45,446 nucleotides of DNA from Candidatus Gallacutalibacter stercoravium (GTDB taxonomy: Bacteria; Bacillota; Clostridia; Oscillospirales; Acutalibacteraceae): NCBI GenBank assembly GCA_018716975.1, contig DVJE01000050.1, forward strand, positions 1 through 45,446, given 5' to 3'. Below the pieces are notes generated by a model that did no database searches, had not been told where the DNA came from, and saw only the letters and a program-made list of their open reading frames with translations. Both the position numbers and the translations under genes were made by a program. Below, one piece after another: positions 15,569 to 25,062 of this stretch (its first letter is position 1; every line of letters starts with the position of its first letter).

Positions 15569-15664
15569 GTTTCGATTCCCCCTGTTTTATTCATTCAACT
15601 TTTGCTATATCCGTCAGCCACAAGGCTGCATCAACCGGTCGAAGGATCCCCTTGCTGCTGGGGA

Positions 15665-16687
15665 CTAAGGCTCTATGGTGCAAAACGGTCCGTGTTTTTC
15701 ACCGCTGGCGATGGTAACCCCCCGGCATTGCACCGCGTTTAATACGACGTTGTCGCCAATGGTACAGCCGTCCACCAAAGTAGAAGGCCCCAGCACACAG
15801 CCGCTGCCCACCGTTGTTTTACCCCGCAAAATAGTGCCGGGCAAGATGGTGGTGTTGCCCTCTAGACGAACGTCGGGGCCAATGATGACCCCATCGGTGC
15901 AAGGAATATCGATGCCGTTTTGCATGTGGGCACGCAACAGACGGCGCCGGGCCAGGGTGTTCAGCTCATGTAGTTGCAAGCAATCGTTGGCACCGCGCAC
16001 CGTGTCGGGCGAAGCGGCGATATAAGCGTTGGCTCGTAACCCGCGGGATAAAATGAGCTTTACCGCGTCGGGCAGGTAATACTCTCCTTGGGCGTTGTCG
16101 TTTTTAATATCATAAAGCACAGAAAGCAAAGCGTCCACGTCGAACCAATAGGCCCCGGAGTTAACCTCCTTCACCGCCTGAACCCTGGCGTTGGCGTCTT
16201 TTTGTTCTACAATGCTTTTAAGCATACCGCTGATGGAATCGCGCACAATACGCCCATAGCCAAAGGGATCCTCCAGCTCTGCCGAAATTACGGTAACGGC
16301 ATTGCTCTCGCTGATGTGCAGCTCGTGAGCGGCTTGAATGGTTTCAGCGTCGATAAAGGGCGCGTCGCCGTTTAAAACAAGCACATCGCCGCCGGCGAAA
16401 GGCCGCAAGAAAGCGTCGGCCATCATCACCGCGTGGCCGGTGCCTTTTCGTTGGGCTTGAAACACGGTGTGCACCGGGTAAGGCATATGAGAGATATACT
16501 CTTCTAGCTGCTCATGCATATAGCCGGTTACCACACATAAGCTGTCGATACGTGCTTGGCGTGCGGCATCAGCCACCCAGCTAAGCATGGGCTTAAACAA
16601 AACGGGTGAAAGCACCTTGGGACGATTAAATTTCATGCGTTTACCCTCGCCTCCGGCAAGGATAATACAGCAGGTTTTAGTGGACAT
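15665..16687 (-). CDS. GlmU-like UDP-N-acetylglucosamine pyrophosphorylase, short form lacking the acetyltransferase end
   Basis: The N-terminal nucleotidyltransferase domain is complete: LAGGEGKRMKFNRPKVL (10-26), QRKGTGHAVMMA, LNGDAPF and EVNSGAYWF. It makes UDP-GlcNAc from GlcNAc-1-P and UTP. From about residue 254 a left-handed beta-helix begins (hexapeptide-like IGPDVRLEGNTTILPGTIL) but the protein stops at residue 340 in GPFCTIEP, which aligns with GPFAhLRP of full-length GlmU (about 455 residues). The C-terminal acetyl-CoA site is therefore missing. The DNA after the stop shows no continuing GlmU frame, so this looks like a true short form. The glucosamine-1-phosphate acetyltransferase step must be supplied elsewhere. 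AAGGAG precedes the ATG. It heads the prs-pth-mfd block. Confidence 0.88.
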   Translation of the reverse strand: MSTKTCCIILAGGEGKRMKFNRPKVLSPVLFKPMLSWVADAARQARIDSLCVVTGYMHEQLEEYISHMPYPVHTVFQAQRKGTGHAVMMADAFLRPFAGGDVLVLNGDAPFIDAETIQAAHELHISESNAVTVISAELEDPFGYGRIVRDSISGMLKSIVEQKDANARVQAVKEVNSGAYWFDVDALLSVLYDIKNDNAQGEYYLPDAVKLILSRGLRANAYIAASPDTVRGANDCLQLHELNTLARRRLLRAHMQNGIDIPCTDGVIIGPDVRLEGNTTILPGTILRGKTTVGSGCVLGPSTLVDGCTIGDNVVLNAVQCRGVTIASGEKHGPFCTIEP

Positions 16688-16836
16688 AGGGCGTTTGGCT
16701 CTCCTTTATCCGAAAATGATAGGGAACTTTAGGTTAATAGGCGCCTTTTTTCAAACAAAACTGGTGCGCATGGTGCACACAAAAGCCGCCCGGGCTAAAA
16801 CGGCGGGAACACCTGCGCGCCCCGCCTTTACTATAT

Positions 16837-16866
16837 TTATTATCGCATACAAGGCGGATTTTGCAA
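16837..16866 (-). promoter_or_regulatory. Possible promoter for the glmU-like/prs/pth/mfd block
   Basis: On the minus strand TTGCAA (16866-16861) and TAATAA (16842-16837) are 18 bases apart. The -10 match is only moderate, so this is a tentative call. It lies about 150 bases upstream of the first gene of the block. Confidence 0.35.
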
Positions 16867-16969
16867 GGCTAAAATCCGGTTTTGTGAAAGTTAATTGTTT
16901 TTAACAATAAACCAACAGAAAAATAGGCCTTTTTGTTTGCAAAAAGATATGGAAAAATATTTATGCTTT

Positions 16970-16978
16970 TGTTATAAT
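16970..16978 (+). promoter_or_regulatory. Extended -10 promoter for ppdK
   Basis: TG-T-TATAAT at 16970-16978 is a full extended -10 element. A poor -35 (TGGAAA at 16950-16955, 17-base spacing) is typical of extended -10 promoters. The rest of the 16688-17107 gap holds no other feature I can support beyond the divergent promoter call. Confidence 0.7.
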
Positions 16979-17107
16979 AACCAATGAGCTTTCTTGTGCG
17001 TCTTACGATACGTTGAAAAAAGGGAATATCCCGGTAAAGCTCGGTTTTGGCCGCTGAGGCGGATCAAAAGGGGAGCTCCCCGAATTTTTTAGGAGGTAGA
17101 TGGATTA

Positions 17108-19750
17108 ATGGGTCACAAGTATGTTTACCTGTTTTCCGAAGGCAACGAGAACATGCGAGAGTTGCTGGGCGGAAAAGGCGCCAATTTGGCCGAAATGACC
17201 AATTTGGGCATGCCGGTGCCGCAGGGCTTCACCATCTCTACAGAAGCCTGCACGCGCTACTATGAGGACGGCAAAAAGATTGCCCCCGAAATTGAGGCGG
17301 AAATTTACGAGTATCTGGCCAAGGTGGAAGAGATAAACGGCAAAAAGTTTGGCGACGCGAAGAACCCCCTGTTGGTTTCTGTGCGTTCCGGCGCCCGCGC
17401 TTCCATGCCCGGCATGATGGATACCATTTTGAACCTGGGCCTCAACGACGTGGTTGCCGAGGGCATGATTGCCGGTAACCCCGACCCCAAGTTTGAGCGT
17501 TTTGTGTATGACTCCTATCGCCGCTTTATCCAGATGTTCTCTGACGTGGTAATGGGCATCTCTAAGAAAACCTTTGAGGTTATCATTGACGAGATCAAGG
17601 AAGAAAAGGGCATTAAGCAAGATATTGAACTGACCACCGACGACATGAAGAAGCTGGTGGAGCTGTTCAAAGCCCACTATAAGAAAGAAATGGGCGAAGA
17701 CTTCCCCTCTGATCCCAAGGCTCAGTTGATGGAAGCTGTTAAGGCTGTGTTCCGCTCTTGGGACAACCCCCGCGCCAATGTGTACCGCCGCATGAACGAC
17801 ATCCCCTACAGCTGGGGTACTGCTGTTAACGTGCAGCCCATGGTGTTCGGTAACCTCAACGAGAACTCCGGTACCGGCGTTGCCTTTACCCGTGACCCCG
17901 CCACCGGCCGCAAGGCGCTGTTTGGCGAATACCTCATCAACGCCCAGGGTGAAGACGTGGTGGCCGGCGTGCGCACCCCCTCCCCCATCAGCAAGCTTTC
18001 CGAGGATATGCCCGAGGTGTACAAGCAGTTTGCCACCATCGCGCAGAACCTGGAAGATCACTACAGAGACATGCAAGACATGGAGTTCACCATTGAAAAC
18101 GGCAAGCTCTATATGCTGCAAACCAGAAATGGTAAGAGAACCGCTGCTGCAGCCTTGAAGATCGCCGTGGATCTGGTGGATGAAGGCAAAATTAGCGAGG
18201 ACGAAGCTGTGCTGCGCGTAGAGCCCAAGCAATTGGACGCTTTGCTGCATCCCCAGTTTGATGCCACCGCTTTGAAAGCTGCTAAATCCATCGGCCAAGG
18301 CTTGGCTGCTTCTCCCGGCGCTGCTTGCGGCCGCGTGGTGTTTTCTGCAGAAGACGCCAAAGAGTGGGCTGCTAACGGCGAAAAGGTTGTGCTGGTTCGT
18401 TTGGAAACCTCGCCGGAAGATATTGAAGGTATGGCGGTTGCGCAGGGCATTCTTACCGTGCGCGGCGGTATGACCTCTCACGCTGCTGTTGTTGCCCGCG
18501 GTATGGGTACTTGCTGCGTATCCGGTTGCGGTGAAATTAAGATTGACGAAGAGGCCAAGGTGTTCTCGCTGGGCGGCCAGACCATCCACGAGGGTGACTA
18601 TATCTCCATCGACGGTTCCACCGGCGCCATTTACGGTGAGGCTATCCCCACTGTGGACGCTGCTATTTCCGGTGACTTTGGCCGCTTTATGGGCTGGGCC
18701 GATGCTCGCCGTCAGCTGCAGGTTTACACCAATGCTGATACCCCCCGCGATGCTGCCCAGGCCGTTAAGTTCGGCGCAGAAGGCATCGGTTTGTGCCGTA
18801 CCGAGCACATGTTCTTCGAGGGTGAGCGTATTAAGGCCATCCGCGAGATGATCGTGGCTAAGACCGTTGAGGCCCGTAAAGTTGCTTTGGCCAAGATCCT
18901 GCCTTATCAGCAGGGCGACTTTGAGGCCATGTTTAGAGTGTTGGAAGGCCGCCCGATGACCGTGCGCTTCCTGGATCCGCCGCTGCACGAGTTCTTGCCC
19001 CAAAAGGAAGAGGACATTGTGGAGATCGCCGGCGAGATGAACATCACCGTGGACGAGCTCAAGGCTGTTATTGCCAGCCTGCATGAGTTCAACCCCATGA
19101 TGGGCCACCGCGGCTGCCGTTTGGCTGTAACTTATCCTGAAATTGCCGAGATGCAGACCACGGCTGTTATCAATGCCGCCATTACGGTTAACAAAGAGCA
19201 TCCCGAATACAACATTGTGCCTGAGATCATGATCCCCTTGGTGGGCGAGATCAAAGAGCTCAAGTTTGTTAAGGATGTTGTTACCGCCACCGCTGATAAG
19301 CTGATTGCTGATGCGGGCGTTGATATGAAGTATGAAGTGGGCACCATGATCGAGATCCCGCGTGCGGCTCTCACCGCCGATGAAATCGCTCAAGAGGCCG
19401 AGTTCTTCAGCTTTGGTACCAATGACCTGACTCAGATGACCTTTGGCTTTAGCCGTGACGATGCTGGCAAGTTCCTCAACGCTTATTATGAGAACAAGAT
19501 CTACGAGTCGGATCCCTTTGCCAAGCTGGATCAAAACGGCGTAGGCAAACTGGTGCAGATGGCTGCCGAATTGGGCCGCAAGACCCGCCCCGACATCCGT
19601 TTGGGTATCTGCGGCGAACATGGCGGCGATCCGTCCTCTGTTGAGTTCTGCCACAAAGTGGGCTTGAACTATGTTTCTTGCTCCCCCTTCCGTGTGCCGA
19701 TCGCCCGCTTGGCTGCTGCGCAGGCTGCTATCAAGAACCCCAGAAAGTAA
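17108..19750 (+). CDS. ppdK: Pyruvate, phosphate dikinase
   Basis: PPDK interconverts pyruvate, ATP and Pi with phosphoenolpyruvate, AMP and PPi; anaerobic Clostridia use it in glycolysis or gluconeogenesis. The 880-residue product is full length: N-terminal nucleotide-binding domain (GGKGANLAEMTNLGMPVPQGFT; SVRSGARASMPGMMDTILNLG), swivelling phosphohistidine domain (GGMTSHAAVVARGMG, catalytic His458) and the PEP/pyruvate barrel (GLCRTEHMFF, GTNDLTQMTFG, CGEHGGDP). AGGAGG lies about 10 bases before the ATG. Codon choice favours a narrow set (GCT, GGT, AAG, CTG) more than its neighbours, as in highly expressed genes. It is a single-gene unit ending at a strong terminator. Confidence 0.98.
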   Translation: MGHKYVYLFSEGNENMRELLGGKGANLAEMTNLGMPVPQGFTISTEACTRYYEDGKKIAPEIEAEIYEYLAKVEEINGKKFGDAKNPLLVSVRSGARASMPGMMDTILNLGLNDVVAEGMIAGNPDPKFERFVYDSYRRFIQMFSDVVMGISKKTFEVIIDEIKEEKGIKQDIELTTDDMKKLVELFKAHYKKEMGEDFPSDPKAQLMEAVKAVFRSWDNPRANVYRRMNDIPYSWGTAVNVQPMVFGNLNENSGTGVAFTRDPATGRKALFGEYLINAQGEDVVAGVRTPSPISKLSEDMPEVYKQFATIAQNLEDHYRDMQDMEFTIENGKLYMLQTRNGKRTAAAALKIAVDLVDEGKISEDEAVLRVEPKQLDALLHPQFDATALKAAKSIGQGLAASPGAACGRVVFSAEDAKEWAANGEKVVLVRLETSPEDIEGMAVAQGILTVRGGMTSHAAVVARGMGTCCVSGCGEIKIDEEAKVFSLGGQTIHEGDYISIDGSTGAIYGEAIPTVDAAISGDFGRFMGWADARRQLQVYTNADTPRDAAQAVKFGAEGIGLCRTEHMFFEGERIKAIREMIVAKTVEARKVALAKILPYQQGDFEAMFRVLEGRPMTVRFLDPPLHEFLPQKEEDIVEIAGEMNITVDELKAVIASLHEFNPMMGHRGCRLAVTYPEIAEMQTTAVINAAITVNKEHPEYNIVPEIMIPLVGEIKELKFVKDVVTATADKLIADAGVDMKYEVGTMIEIPRAALTADEIAQEAEFFSFGTNDLTQMTFGFSRDDAGKFLNAYYENKIYESDPFAKLDQNGVGKLVQMAAELGRKTRPDIRLGICGEHGGDPSSVEFCHKVGLNYVSCSPFRVPIARLAAAQAAIKNPRK

Positions 19751-19800
19751 GATTGGCATTGTTTGCAAAGCAGACCAGGTGTTCTGTAAATATCTAATAC

Positions 19801-19840
19801 AAAAAACCCGCCTCCACTGCAAAGTGGAGGCGGGTTTTTC
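19801..19840 (+). terminator. Terminator of ppdK
   Basis: A GC-rich stem of about 15 pairs (up to 19818, and 19823 onward) with a GCAA loop is followed by TTTTTC. It lies 50 bases after the ppdK stop. The A-run on the left side allows some function on the other strand too. Confidence 0.92.
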
Positions 19841-20006
19841 TCATAGCAGAAAGTGCGATATCAGGTTTATGAGGCGAAAGTGAATGATAAATGCATTATA
19901 AAATAGAGGAATCAGAGAACTAGCCATAAAACAGGTAAGAATGCCCGCCAGGTCTTTTGGGTTTTGTGTGATAGTAACGAAGAATAGCCGCCCCAGCTGG
20001 TGCGGC

Positions 20007-20036
20007 TTTACATAACGCAGCAATCTAGTGTATAAT
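20007..20036 (+). promoter_or_regulatory. Promoter for the DUF2142 gene
   Basis: TTTACA at 20007-20012 and TATAAT at 20031-20036 are 18 bases apart. It would give a leader of about 210 bases. Nothing else is recognised in 19842-20253. Confidence 0.65.
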
Positions 20037-20253
20037 ACCCAAGGATTACAAAAAGAGGATAAAATAGGAAAGATGGCTTTGCCCGGCGCGCAGCGGAGGG
20101 ATGTATGCGTGGGCAGAGGGTTATGCTAAGGATTAGAAACACAGGCGGTTTGTTTGAAGTGTAAGGTTCTTTGGCGGGGAGTCCTGCCAAAAGGCAGGTA
20201 AAATATACTGATTGAATCAATGCGGAAAAGAAAAGGAAAGGCATGGTACTGTT

Positions 20254-22305
20254 ATGGCGAGTTTGGCAAAACAGAAAGAAATGCGAGGGAGCACGGCTAC
20301 TGCCGAAAGGTGCAAGCGCCTGTTTCGTGAACATAAACGGGACTTTTGGTTTGCCGGCGGTGTGATATTGCTGCTGTTGATGGCTTTGTTTATTTACCGG
20401 TACGAGGTAGTGGACGCCAGCAAAACCCCCTATGCGATTATGGATGGCAGCGCGCAGGATACCAACCTGGGAGAGATTGCCGACAGCACAGTTCGGCAGA
20501 TGATTCTTGTTAGTACCGACGATCCCTTAGAGGCTATGGGCCTGCAATTTGCCACCTATCAGCAGGTGAACCAGGGAACGGTGGATGTCCAGGTGGCCGA
20601 CAGCGAATCTGGCGAAATTGTTTATAGCGATTCCGTCGATATGGCGCAATTGGAAGATAACAAATTTTACACCTTTTCATTTGATGAGCCTATTGTCGGC
20701 ATGAAGGGGCGCTTTTTAGAAATTACTTTGCGTTTTTCTCATGCTTCGCCCAATAATCAGATCACATTGTGGGCACAGACGCAAAATTCGTATCAAGGCA
20801 ATCTGCTGACCGTAGACGGCCAGATAGTGAAGAACACCCGGCTTTCTTTTCAACTCTTTTCAGGGGACTGTAGTTTTCTGTTGGGCACCTATTGGCTTAT
20901 GATAGCCATTTTAGCAGTGGGGGCAATTGGCGTTTATTTCGTGGTGTTTTATACCAAGGCGCGGTTGGAATGGATTTTTGTTGTTTTAGTGATGGTTTCC
21001 GGCTTCTTCTATCAGTTTTTGTTAACCCCTTTTTCCTCTCCTGACGAACCCGCCCATATTGATACCGCTTACCGTTATTCCAATGTGTTTTTAGGCAACG
21101 GCTATGGGGACGAAGAAATTTTGAAACGCATAGGAGATCAAGAAGGGAGCGGCCTTTCTACACAACCTTCGGTAAGTACCTATCGTGCGGTACACGACGG
21201 ATTATTCCAAACGACGGAAGATACCGCCCTGACCATGACAACAGCCGGAGGCGTTTCTACCCCCTTTTGGCTGTACCTGCCCTCGTCTTTAGGCATTACG
21301 CTGGGCCGGCTGTTAAATGTTGGCTACATCCCTTTGTTGTATCTGGGGCGCGTTTTTAATTTTGCGGCCTTTACCATCATGGTGTTTTTCGCCATTCGGC
21401 GAACGCCGGTAGGTAAGCTGGCTATGTTGGTGGCTGCTCTGCTGCCCATGTCGATGCAGCTGGCGGTTTCATTTTCTTACGATGCTATTATCAACGGCGT
21501 TGCGTTTTTGTTTATCGCCAACTGCTTGCACGCGGCCTATGGGAAAGAACCGTTGCGCGTGCGGGATCTGGTGGCCTTGGGCGTGTTGGGGTTGCTGCTG
21601 GCTCCCTGTAAATCAGGCGCCTATTTGCCGTTATGCTTTTTGTGCCTAATTATTCCCAGGGATCGTTGGGGAAGCAAAAAGCGCCATTGGTTGGCTTTGG
21701 GGGTTATTTTAGGTGCTTCACTTTTGTCGTTTGCGACTTACTCGCTACAGTCTGTCTTGTCGGTGCTTTCGGCGGGAGAAAAGGAATTGATTTATTCCGG
21801 CGACGCCGGCTATACCTTCGGCTATCTGTTGCAACACCCCGACACCTTTATCCGTGTGATGGTCAACACGGTGATGGATTTGAGTTCGTTCTACTACACT
21901 TCCCTCATTGGTAAGGAGTTGGGCTGGCTCAATTTGTCCGTTGATTGGCTGGTAGTAACGGCCTTTACTGTGCTACTGTTGCTTTCGGCTTTACGGGTTA
22001 ACGAAGAGCACCAGTTGGTCAAAAATTGGCACAAATGGTGGTTTGTTTTGATTTTTGCCGGTGTGTTTCTGTTGGTAGAGATTGCAATGTTTACCAACTG
22101 GACCCCGTTGGGCGACGATACAGTGGCCGGTGTGCAGGGACGTTATTTTCTGCCGGTACTCCCGATTTTGCTGCTGTTGGTGCGGAATTCGAAACTGACG
22201 TTCCAGAAGGATCCCAGCCGCGGCATTGCTTTTGGCGTGTTTGCGGCGCAGGTGGCGGCCATGTTTAGCCTATTTCGTTCGGTGCTTGCTCCGGCGTTAT
22301 TATAA
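20254..22305 (+). CDS. DUF2142 family polytopic membrane protein
   Basis: A 683-residue integral membrane protein. After a basic cytoplasmic N-terminus there is one helix (about 35-52), an extracytoplasmic beta-rich region of about 160 residues, then about ten further helices. DUF2142 marks are FSSPDEPAHIDTAYRYSN, the VSFSYDAI segment and GVQGRYFLPVLP near the end. DUF2142 proteins occur in surface polysaccharide loci and resemble GT-C-type glycosyltransferases in layout (an acidic motif, DEPAH, just after the early helices); the reaction is unproven. The ATG at 20254 is preferred over an upstream in-frame TTG at 20212. It converges on a GT2/DUF2304 pair, consistent with cell-wall glycan assembly. 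Confidence 0.88.
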   Translation: MASLAKQKEMRGSTATAERCKRLFREHKRDFWFAGGVILLLLMALFIYRYEVVDASKTPYAIMDGSAQDTNLGEIADSTVRQMILVSTDDPLEAMGLQFATYQQVNQGTVDVQVADSESGEIVYSDSVDMAQLEDNKFYTFSFDEPIVGMKGRFLEITLRFSHASPNNQITLWAQTQNSYQGNLLTVDGQIVKNTRLSFQLFSGDCSFLLGTYWLMIAILAVGAIGVYFVVFYTKARLEWIFVVLVMVSGFFYQFLLTPFSSPDEPAHIDTAYRYSNVFLGNGYGDEEILKRIGDQEGSGLSTQPSVSTYRAVHDGLFQTTEDTALTMTTAGGVSTPFWLYLPSSLGITLGRLLNVGYIPLLYLGRVFNFAAFTIMVFFAIRRTPVGKLAMLVAALLPMSMQLAVSFSYDAIINGVAFLFIANCLHAAYGKEPLRVRDLVALGVLGLLLAPCKSGAYLPLCFLCLIIPRDRWGSKKRHWLALGVILGASLLSFATYSLQSVLSVLSAGEKELIYSGDAGYTFGYLLQHPDTFIRVMVNTVMDLSSFYYTSLIGKELGWLNLSVDWLVVTAFTVLLLLSALRVNEEHQLVKNWHKWWFVLIFAGVFLLVEIAMFTNWTPLGDDTVAGVQGRYFLPVLPILLLLVRNSKLTFQKDPSRGIAFGVFAAQVAAMFSLFRSVLAPALL

Positions 22306-22413
22306 TGCACCACTTGTTATGAAAGTTTGTATTTGGGTCAAAAAGGGGATCTATAGTGGGAAGGTTGAAAACCTGCAGAGAATAAGAGATTATTGCGCTT
22401 TGCTGAGTGTACA

Positions 22414-22458
22414 AAACGAGGGGCATCAAACGGAATTTCCGTTTGATGCCCCTCGTTT
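22414..22458. terminator. Bidirectional terminator between DUF2142 and DUF2304 genes
   Basis: A 21-base-pair perfect stem (22414-22434 with 22438-22458) has a three-base loop and ends in AAA/TTT on both sides, with TTACTTTT following on the plus strand. It serves both convergent genes. Confidence 0.9.
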
Positions 22459-22471
22459 ACTTTTGTGACGA

Positions 22472-22879
22472 TTAGGACGGCTGATTGCCGTCATCCTCTG
22501 GTTTGGAAGAATCTTGTTCCGTTGCACAGACCTTTGTCTCCAGATCACGGATCCGCTTTTCAAGCAGGGCCTGCGATTGGGTCAGGCGGTAAATTTTGCT
22601 GTTTAAATTGGAAACAATGGAGGTTAACGACAATAAAATAACGAGAACGAAGGCACCCTCTAGAAAAAAAACAAAATTAGTAGGAGCAACAATACCCACC
22701 AAACCGGTAGCCCAATTTACAATACCCGGGAAAATGGTTACAACCAACATAACAAGAGCAGTTAAAAACCACAAGAGCGTATATTTTAAGTTTAACCGTT
22801 TCTTTTTTAAAAGGTATAAAATAATAATTAAGTACAAAACAATACAAGCGATAATGAAAAGCTGCAGGCGTGTATCCAT
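22472..22879 (-). CDS. DUF2304 family small membrane protein
   Basis: A 135-residue protein with three hydrophobic helices (about 6-24, 33-58 and 66-88) and a C-terminal coiled coil (LNSKIYRLTQSQALLEKRIRDLE) with an acidic end. DUF2304 proteins are small membrane partners usually next to GT2 glycosyltransferases in surface polysaccharide clusters. Here it starts 6 bases after the stop of the GT2 gene, indicating one operon and probably a functional pair, for instance in loading a lipid carrier with sugar; the exact role is inferred from context. Confidence 0.88.
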   Translation of the reverse strand: MDTRLQLFIIACIVLYLIIILYLLKKKRLNLKYTLLWFLTALVMLVVTIFPGIVNWATGLVGIVAPTNFVFFLEGAFVLVILLSLTSIVSNLNSKIYRLTQSQALLEKRIRDLETKVCATEQDSSKPEDDGNQPS

Positions 22880-22885
22880 ATTCCC

Positions 22886-23587
22886 TTATTTACCTCCTTT
22901 ACCGCCTAAACGGCAAATCAGCAGAGCGAGGGTTACTTTGATCATGTAATAAATTGATTTCAAACCGCTTATGGAGGAATCTCCTCCTAGCCGCTCATTC
23001 ATTTGCACAGGAACTTCGCAAACCCGAAATCCATTCATAGCCGCTGCCACAATGGCTTCCGGTTCGGGATAATCCTGCGCGTAGCTTTCTGAAAAAAGAC
23101 GCGTAACAGATTTGGAACACGCCCGAAACCCACTGGTAGCGTCGCTTATTTTCACGCCGGAGCAAAGGCGTATAACATGTTTAAGCCAATGAATACCCAA
23201 CCGCCGTAAAGCAGATGACTGAAATCCCCTTTTTTCAATAAAACGCGAGCCGATCACCATATCGGCTTGTCCGGAACAAATAGGTTCGATTAGGGCAGGA
23301 ATGTAGCTAGGGTCGTGTTGGCCGTCGCCATCCATCTGAATTGTAATATCGTAATTGTTTTCTACAGCGTACAGATAGCCGGACTGCACACCGCCGCCGA
23401 TCCCTAAATTGATGGGTAGCTTCAAATGAGAAAATCCATTTTGCCTGAGGATTTTTTCCGTATTATCTCGGGAACAGTCGTTTACAACAAGATAATCTAC
23501 GTTAGGGTATTTGCCGTCGATTGCCCGCACAACCTGTTCGATACATTTCTCTTCATTGTATGCGGGGATTATAATCAGTACCTTCAT
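22886..23587 (-). CDS. GT2 family glycosyltransferase (polyprenyl-phosphate sugar synthase-like)
   Basis: A 233-residue GT-A glycosyltransferase. Motifs: IIIPAYNEEKCIEQVV (5-20), VVNDCSRDNT, INLGIGGGVQSGY, the metal-binding QMDGDGQHDP (84-93) and VIGSRF. This resembles dolichol/undecaprenyl-phosphate mannosyl- or glucosyltransferases, which move a sugar from a nucleotide donor onto a lipid carrier at the inner face of the membrane. It has no own C-terminal membrane helices, which fits the adjacent DUF2304 partner providing them. The sugar cannot be told from sequence. Confidence 0.9.
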   Translation of the reverse strand: MKVLIIIPAYNEEKCIEQVVRAIDGKYPNVDYLVVNDCSRDNTEKILRQNGFSHLKLPINLGIGGGVQSGYLYAVENNYDITIQMDGDGQHDPSYIPALIEPICSGQADMVIGSRFIEKRGFQSSALRRLGIHWLKHVIRLCSGVKISDATSGFRACSKSVTRLFSESYAQDYPEPEAIVAAAMNGFRVCEVPVQMNERLGGDSSISGLKSIYYMIKVTLALLICRLGGKGGK

Positions 23588-23814
23588 TTTATCAATCCTT
23601 GTATGCCGAAACTATTATTGCCGCAAATGCCGCAGATAAAAACCATCCTCTTTTGGGGCTATGCGCAAAAATGCGAAATAACGGAAAAAGAGATGCGGCA
23701 GTTTTATCGCTACGCCGTGCTGCACATCAAGCAGTGTTCTTTCACATTTTGCGGATGTCTTTCCATAAACAACTCCGCGTGAAATGTTATGATCAAAAAC
23801 AGTTGCCCGGCGTT

Positions 23815-24303
23815 TTAACCTAACGGCGGAAGCTCGTTTTTTTGTTCTAACGCAGGATCTAAATAAACGGGCGCATCTTTGCTACACAAAGCAACAATGC
23901 TTAACACAATACCTAACAATTGTAGGCCGGCCAGCACATAAAGCCCGGGTAGATATACGCCGAATAGATAGCTGCTTTCCAAAGCGGGGAAAAAGTATTG
24001 CACCAATATAAGGGTAAACCCACATACGCAGGCAAGCAGCGAAATGGCATAGCGCAACCGTCCATCCAGCAGGGCAACCAGCAAGCCGGCGGCGATAACG
24101 GGAACATAATAGAGCGAGCCGCACAATATCTCGCTTATGTGCCCTAAACGGAATTGCTCCAGCACAATGCTACCTAAACTGAAAACGCGATCATAATCTT
24201 GAAAGGCGGGCAAAAATAAACAGACCAGCATGCCTGCCAGCACGCATACTAAAACGATTCTAAAAAAACGTTGCACAGCCTGATAAGAACGGCGTGTGGC
24301 CAT
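23815..24303 (-). CDS. Four-helix membrane protein, unknown
   Basis: A 162-residue protein with four hydrophobic segments (about 15-33, 58-80, 84-105 and 115-140) and a short charged C-terminus. No family recognised. The ATG at 24303 has GAGGTG about 7 bases upstream; a GTG at 24312 is the alternative. The upstream neighbour on the same strand is the CpXC protein, 81 bases away, so they may be co-transcribed. No function proposed. Confidence 0.7.
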   Translation of the reverse strand: MATRRSYQAVQRFFRIVLVCVLAGMLVCLFLPAFQDYDRVFSLGSIVLEQFRLGHISEILCGSLYYVPVIAAGLLVALLDGRLRYAISLLACVCGFTLILVQYFFPALESSYLFGVYLPGLYVLAGLQLLGIVLSIVALCSKDAPVYLDPALEQKNELPPLG

Positions 24304-24384
24304 GATACTCACCTCGTGTCATAATATAAAATGTGAGATGGAACCCGCACAGCAATAGCGCCGGCTGGAGAAACCAACCAATAG

Positions 24385-25062
24385 CTACGCTTGCTTGCCC
24401 GAGTCTTGGGTGGCGCGGTACTCTTGCATAACCGCTACGGCCCAGCGTTTGCTCACAAGGGGGAAACCAGCGGCCAACGTGGGAAAATGGCGGGCAATTT
24501 CTAAAGATTTTTCGTAGGCGCTGCGGTGCACACTACGGCGAAGAACCTCACCCTCTGGCGTAAGAAAAGCAAAAAACAAGCGATCTTGGGCCTGTGCCTT
24601 CTGAGACGCCTCCCAATATCCGGCTTTGAGCGAACAATGTTCCCGGCGCTGCACCATTTGCATCAGCGCTAATTTGGTTAGTTCCATAGCACCGTCATCT
24701 AACCCATGCTCGAAAATCATAATTTTTTCTTTCAAGGCGGTAAGGCTACGCACCCAGCGGGTGGTGTATTGCTCTAAGGCCGGAAAGGTATTGGAAAGAG
24801 CGGCGGCATCTACACTAGCTTGGCGGGATCCCGCCGCTAGGTCAATGAGCAGCCTGCGCCGCATGTCATGATAAACAAATGGATAAAACAGCCGCGCTTG
24901 CCCCTCACAATGGGGGCATTGCCAATCAAACAAGGTTTCTTCTAAAATAGCCTGCCGCAGCAGCGGCTGTAACGTGCCGTTGATGCTGGCAGGAACTTTA
25001 TAGGAAGAAATTTGCCCGCAATGGGGGCAGCGCACTTTTCTAACGGGTTCTTCTTGTTTCAC
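24385..25062 (-). CDS. CpXC domain protein
   Basis: A 225-residue protein whose N-terminus has two cysteine pairs, CPHCGQISSYKVP and DWQCPHCEG, spaced by about 35 residues as in the CpXC domain, a zinc-ribbon-like module of unknown role. The remaining 160 residues are helical and charged, with no membrane segment. The start is taken as GTG at 25062 because AGGAGGG lies 11 bases upstream; a longer open frame to 25083 begins with TTG inside that binding site. It is divergent from the zinc-ribbon membrane gene at 25301. Likely a small cytoplasmic metal-binding protein; no specific function is known. Confidence 0.75.
   Translation of the reverse strand: MKQEEPVRKVRCPHCGQISSYKVPASINGTLQPLLRQAILEETLFDWQCPHCEGQARLFYPFVYHDMRRRLLIDLAAGSRQASVDAAALSNTFPALEQYTTRWVRSLTALKEKIMIFEHGLDDGAMELTKLALMQMVQRREHCSLKAGYWEASQKAQAQDRLFFAFLTPEGEVLRRSVHRSAYEKSLEIARHFPTLAAGFPLVSKRWAVAVMQEYRATQDSGKQA

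Noticed and set aside
17105-19822. Open frame of 905 codons antisense to ppdK
   Set aside because: It mirrors the strong codon bias of ppdK on the opposite strand, has no binding site and no recognisable motif, and ppdK itself is certain.
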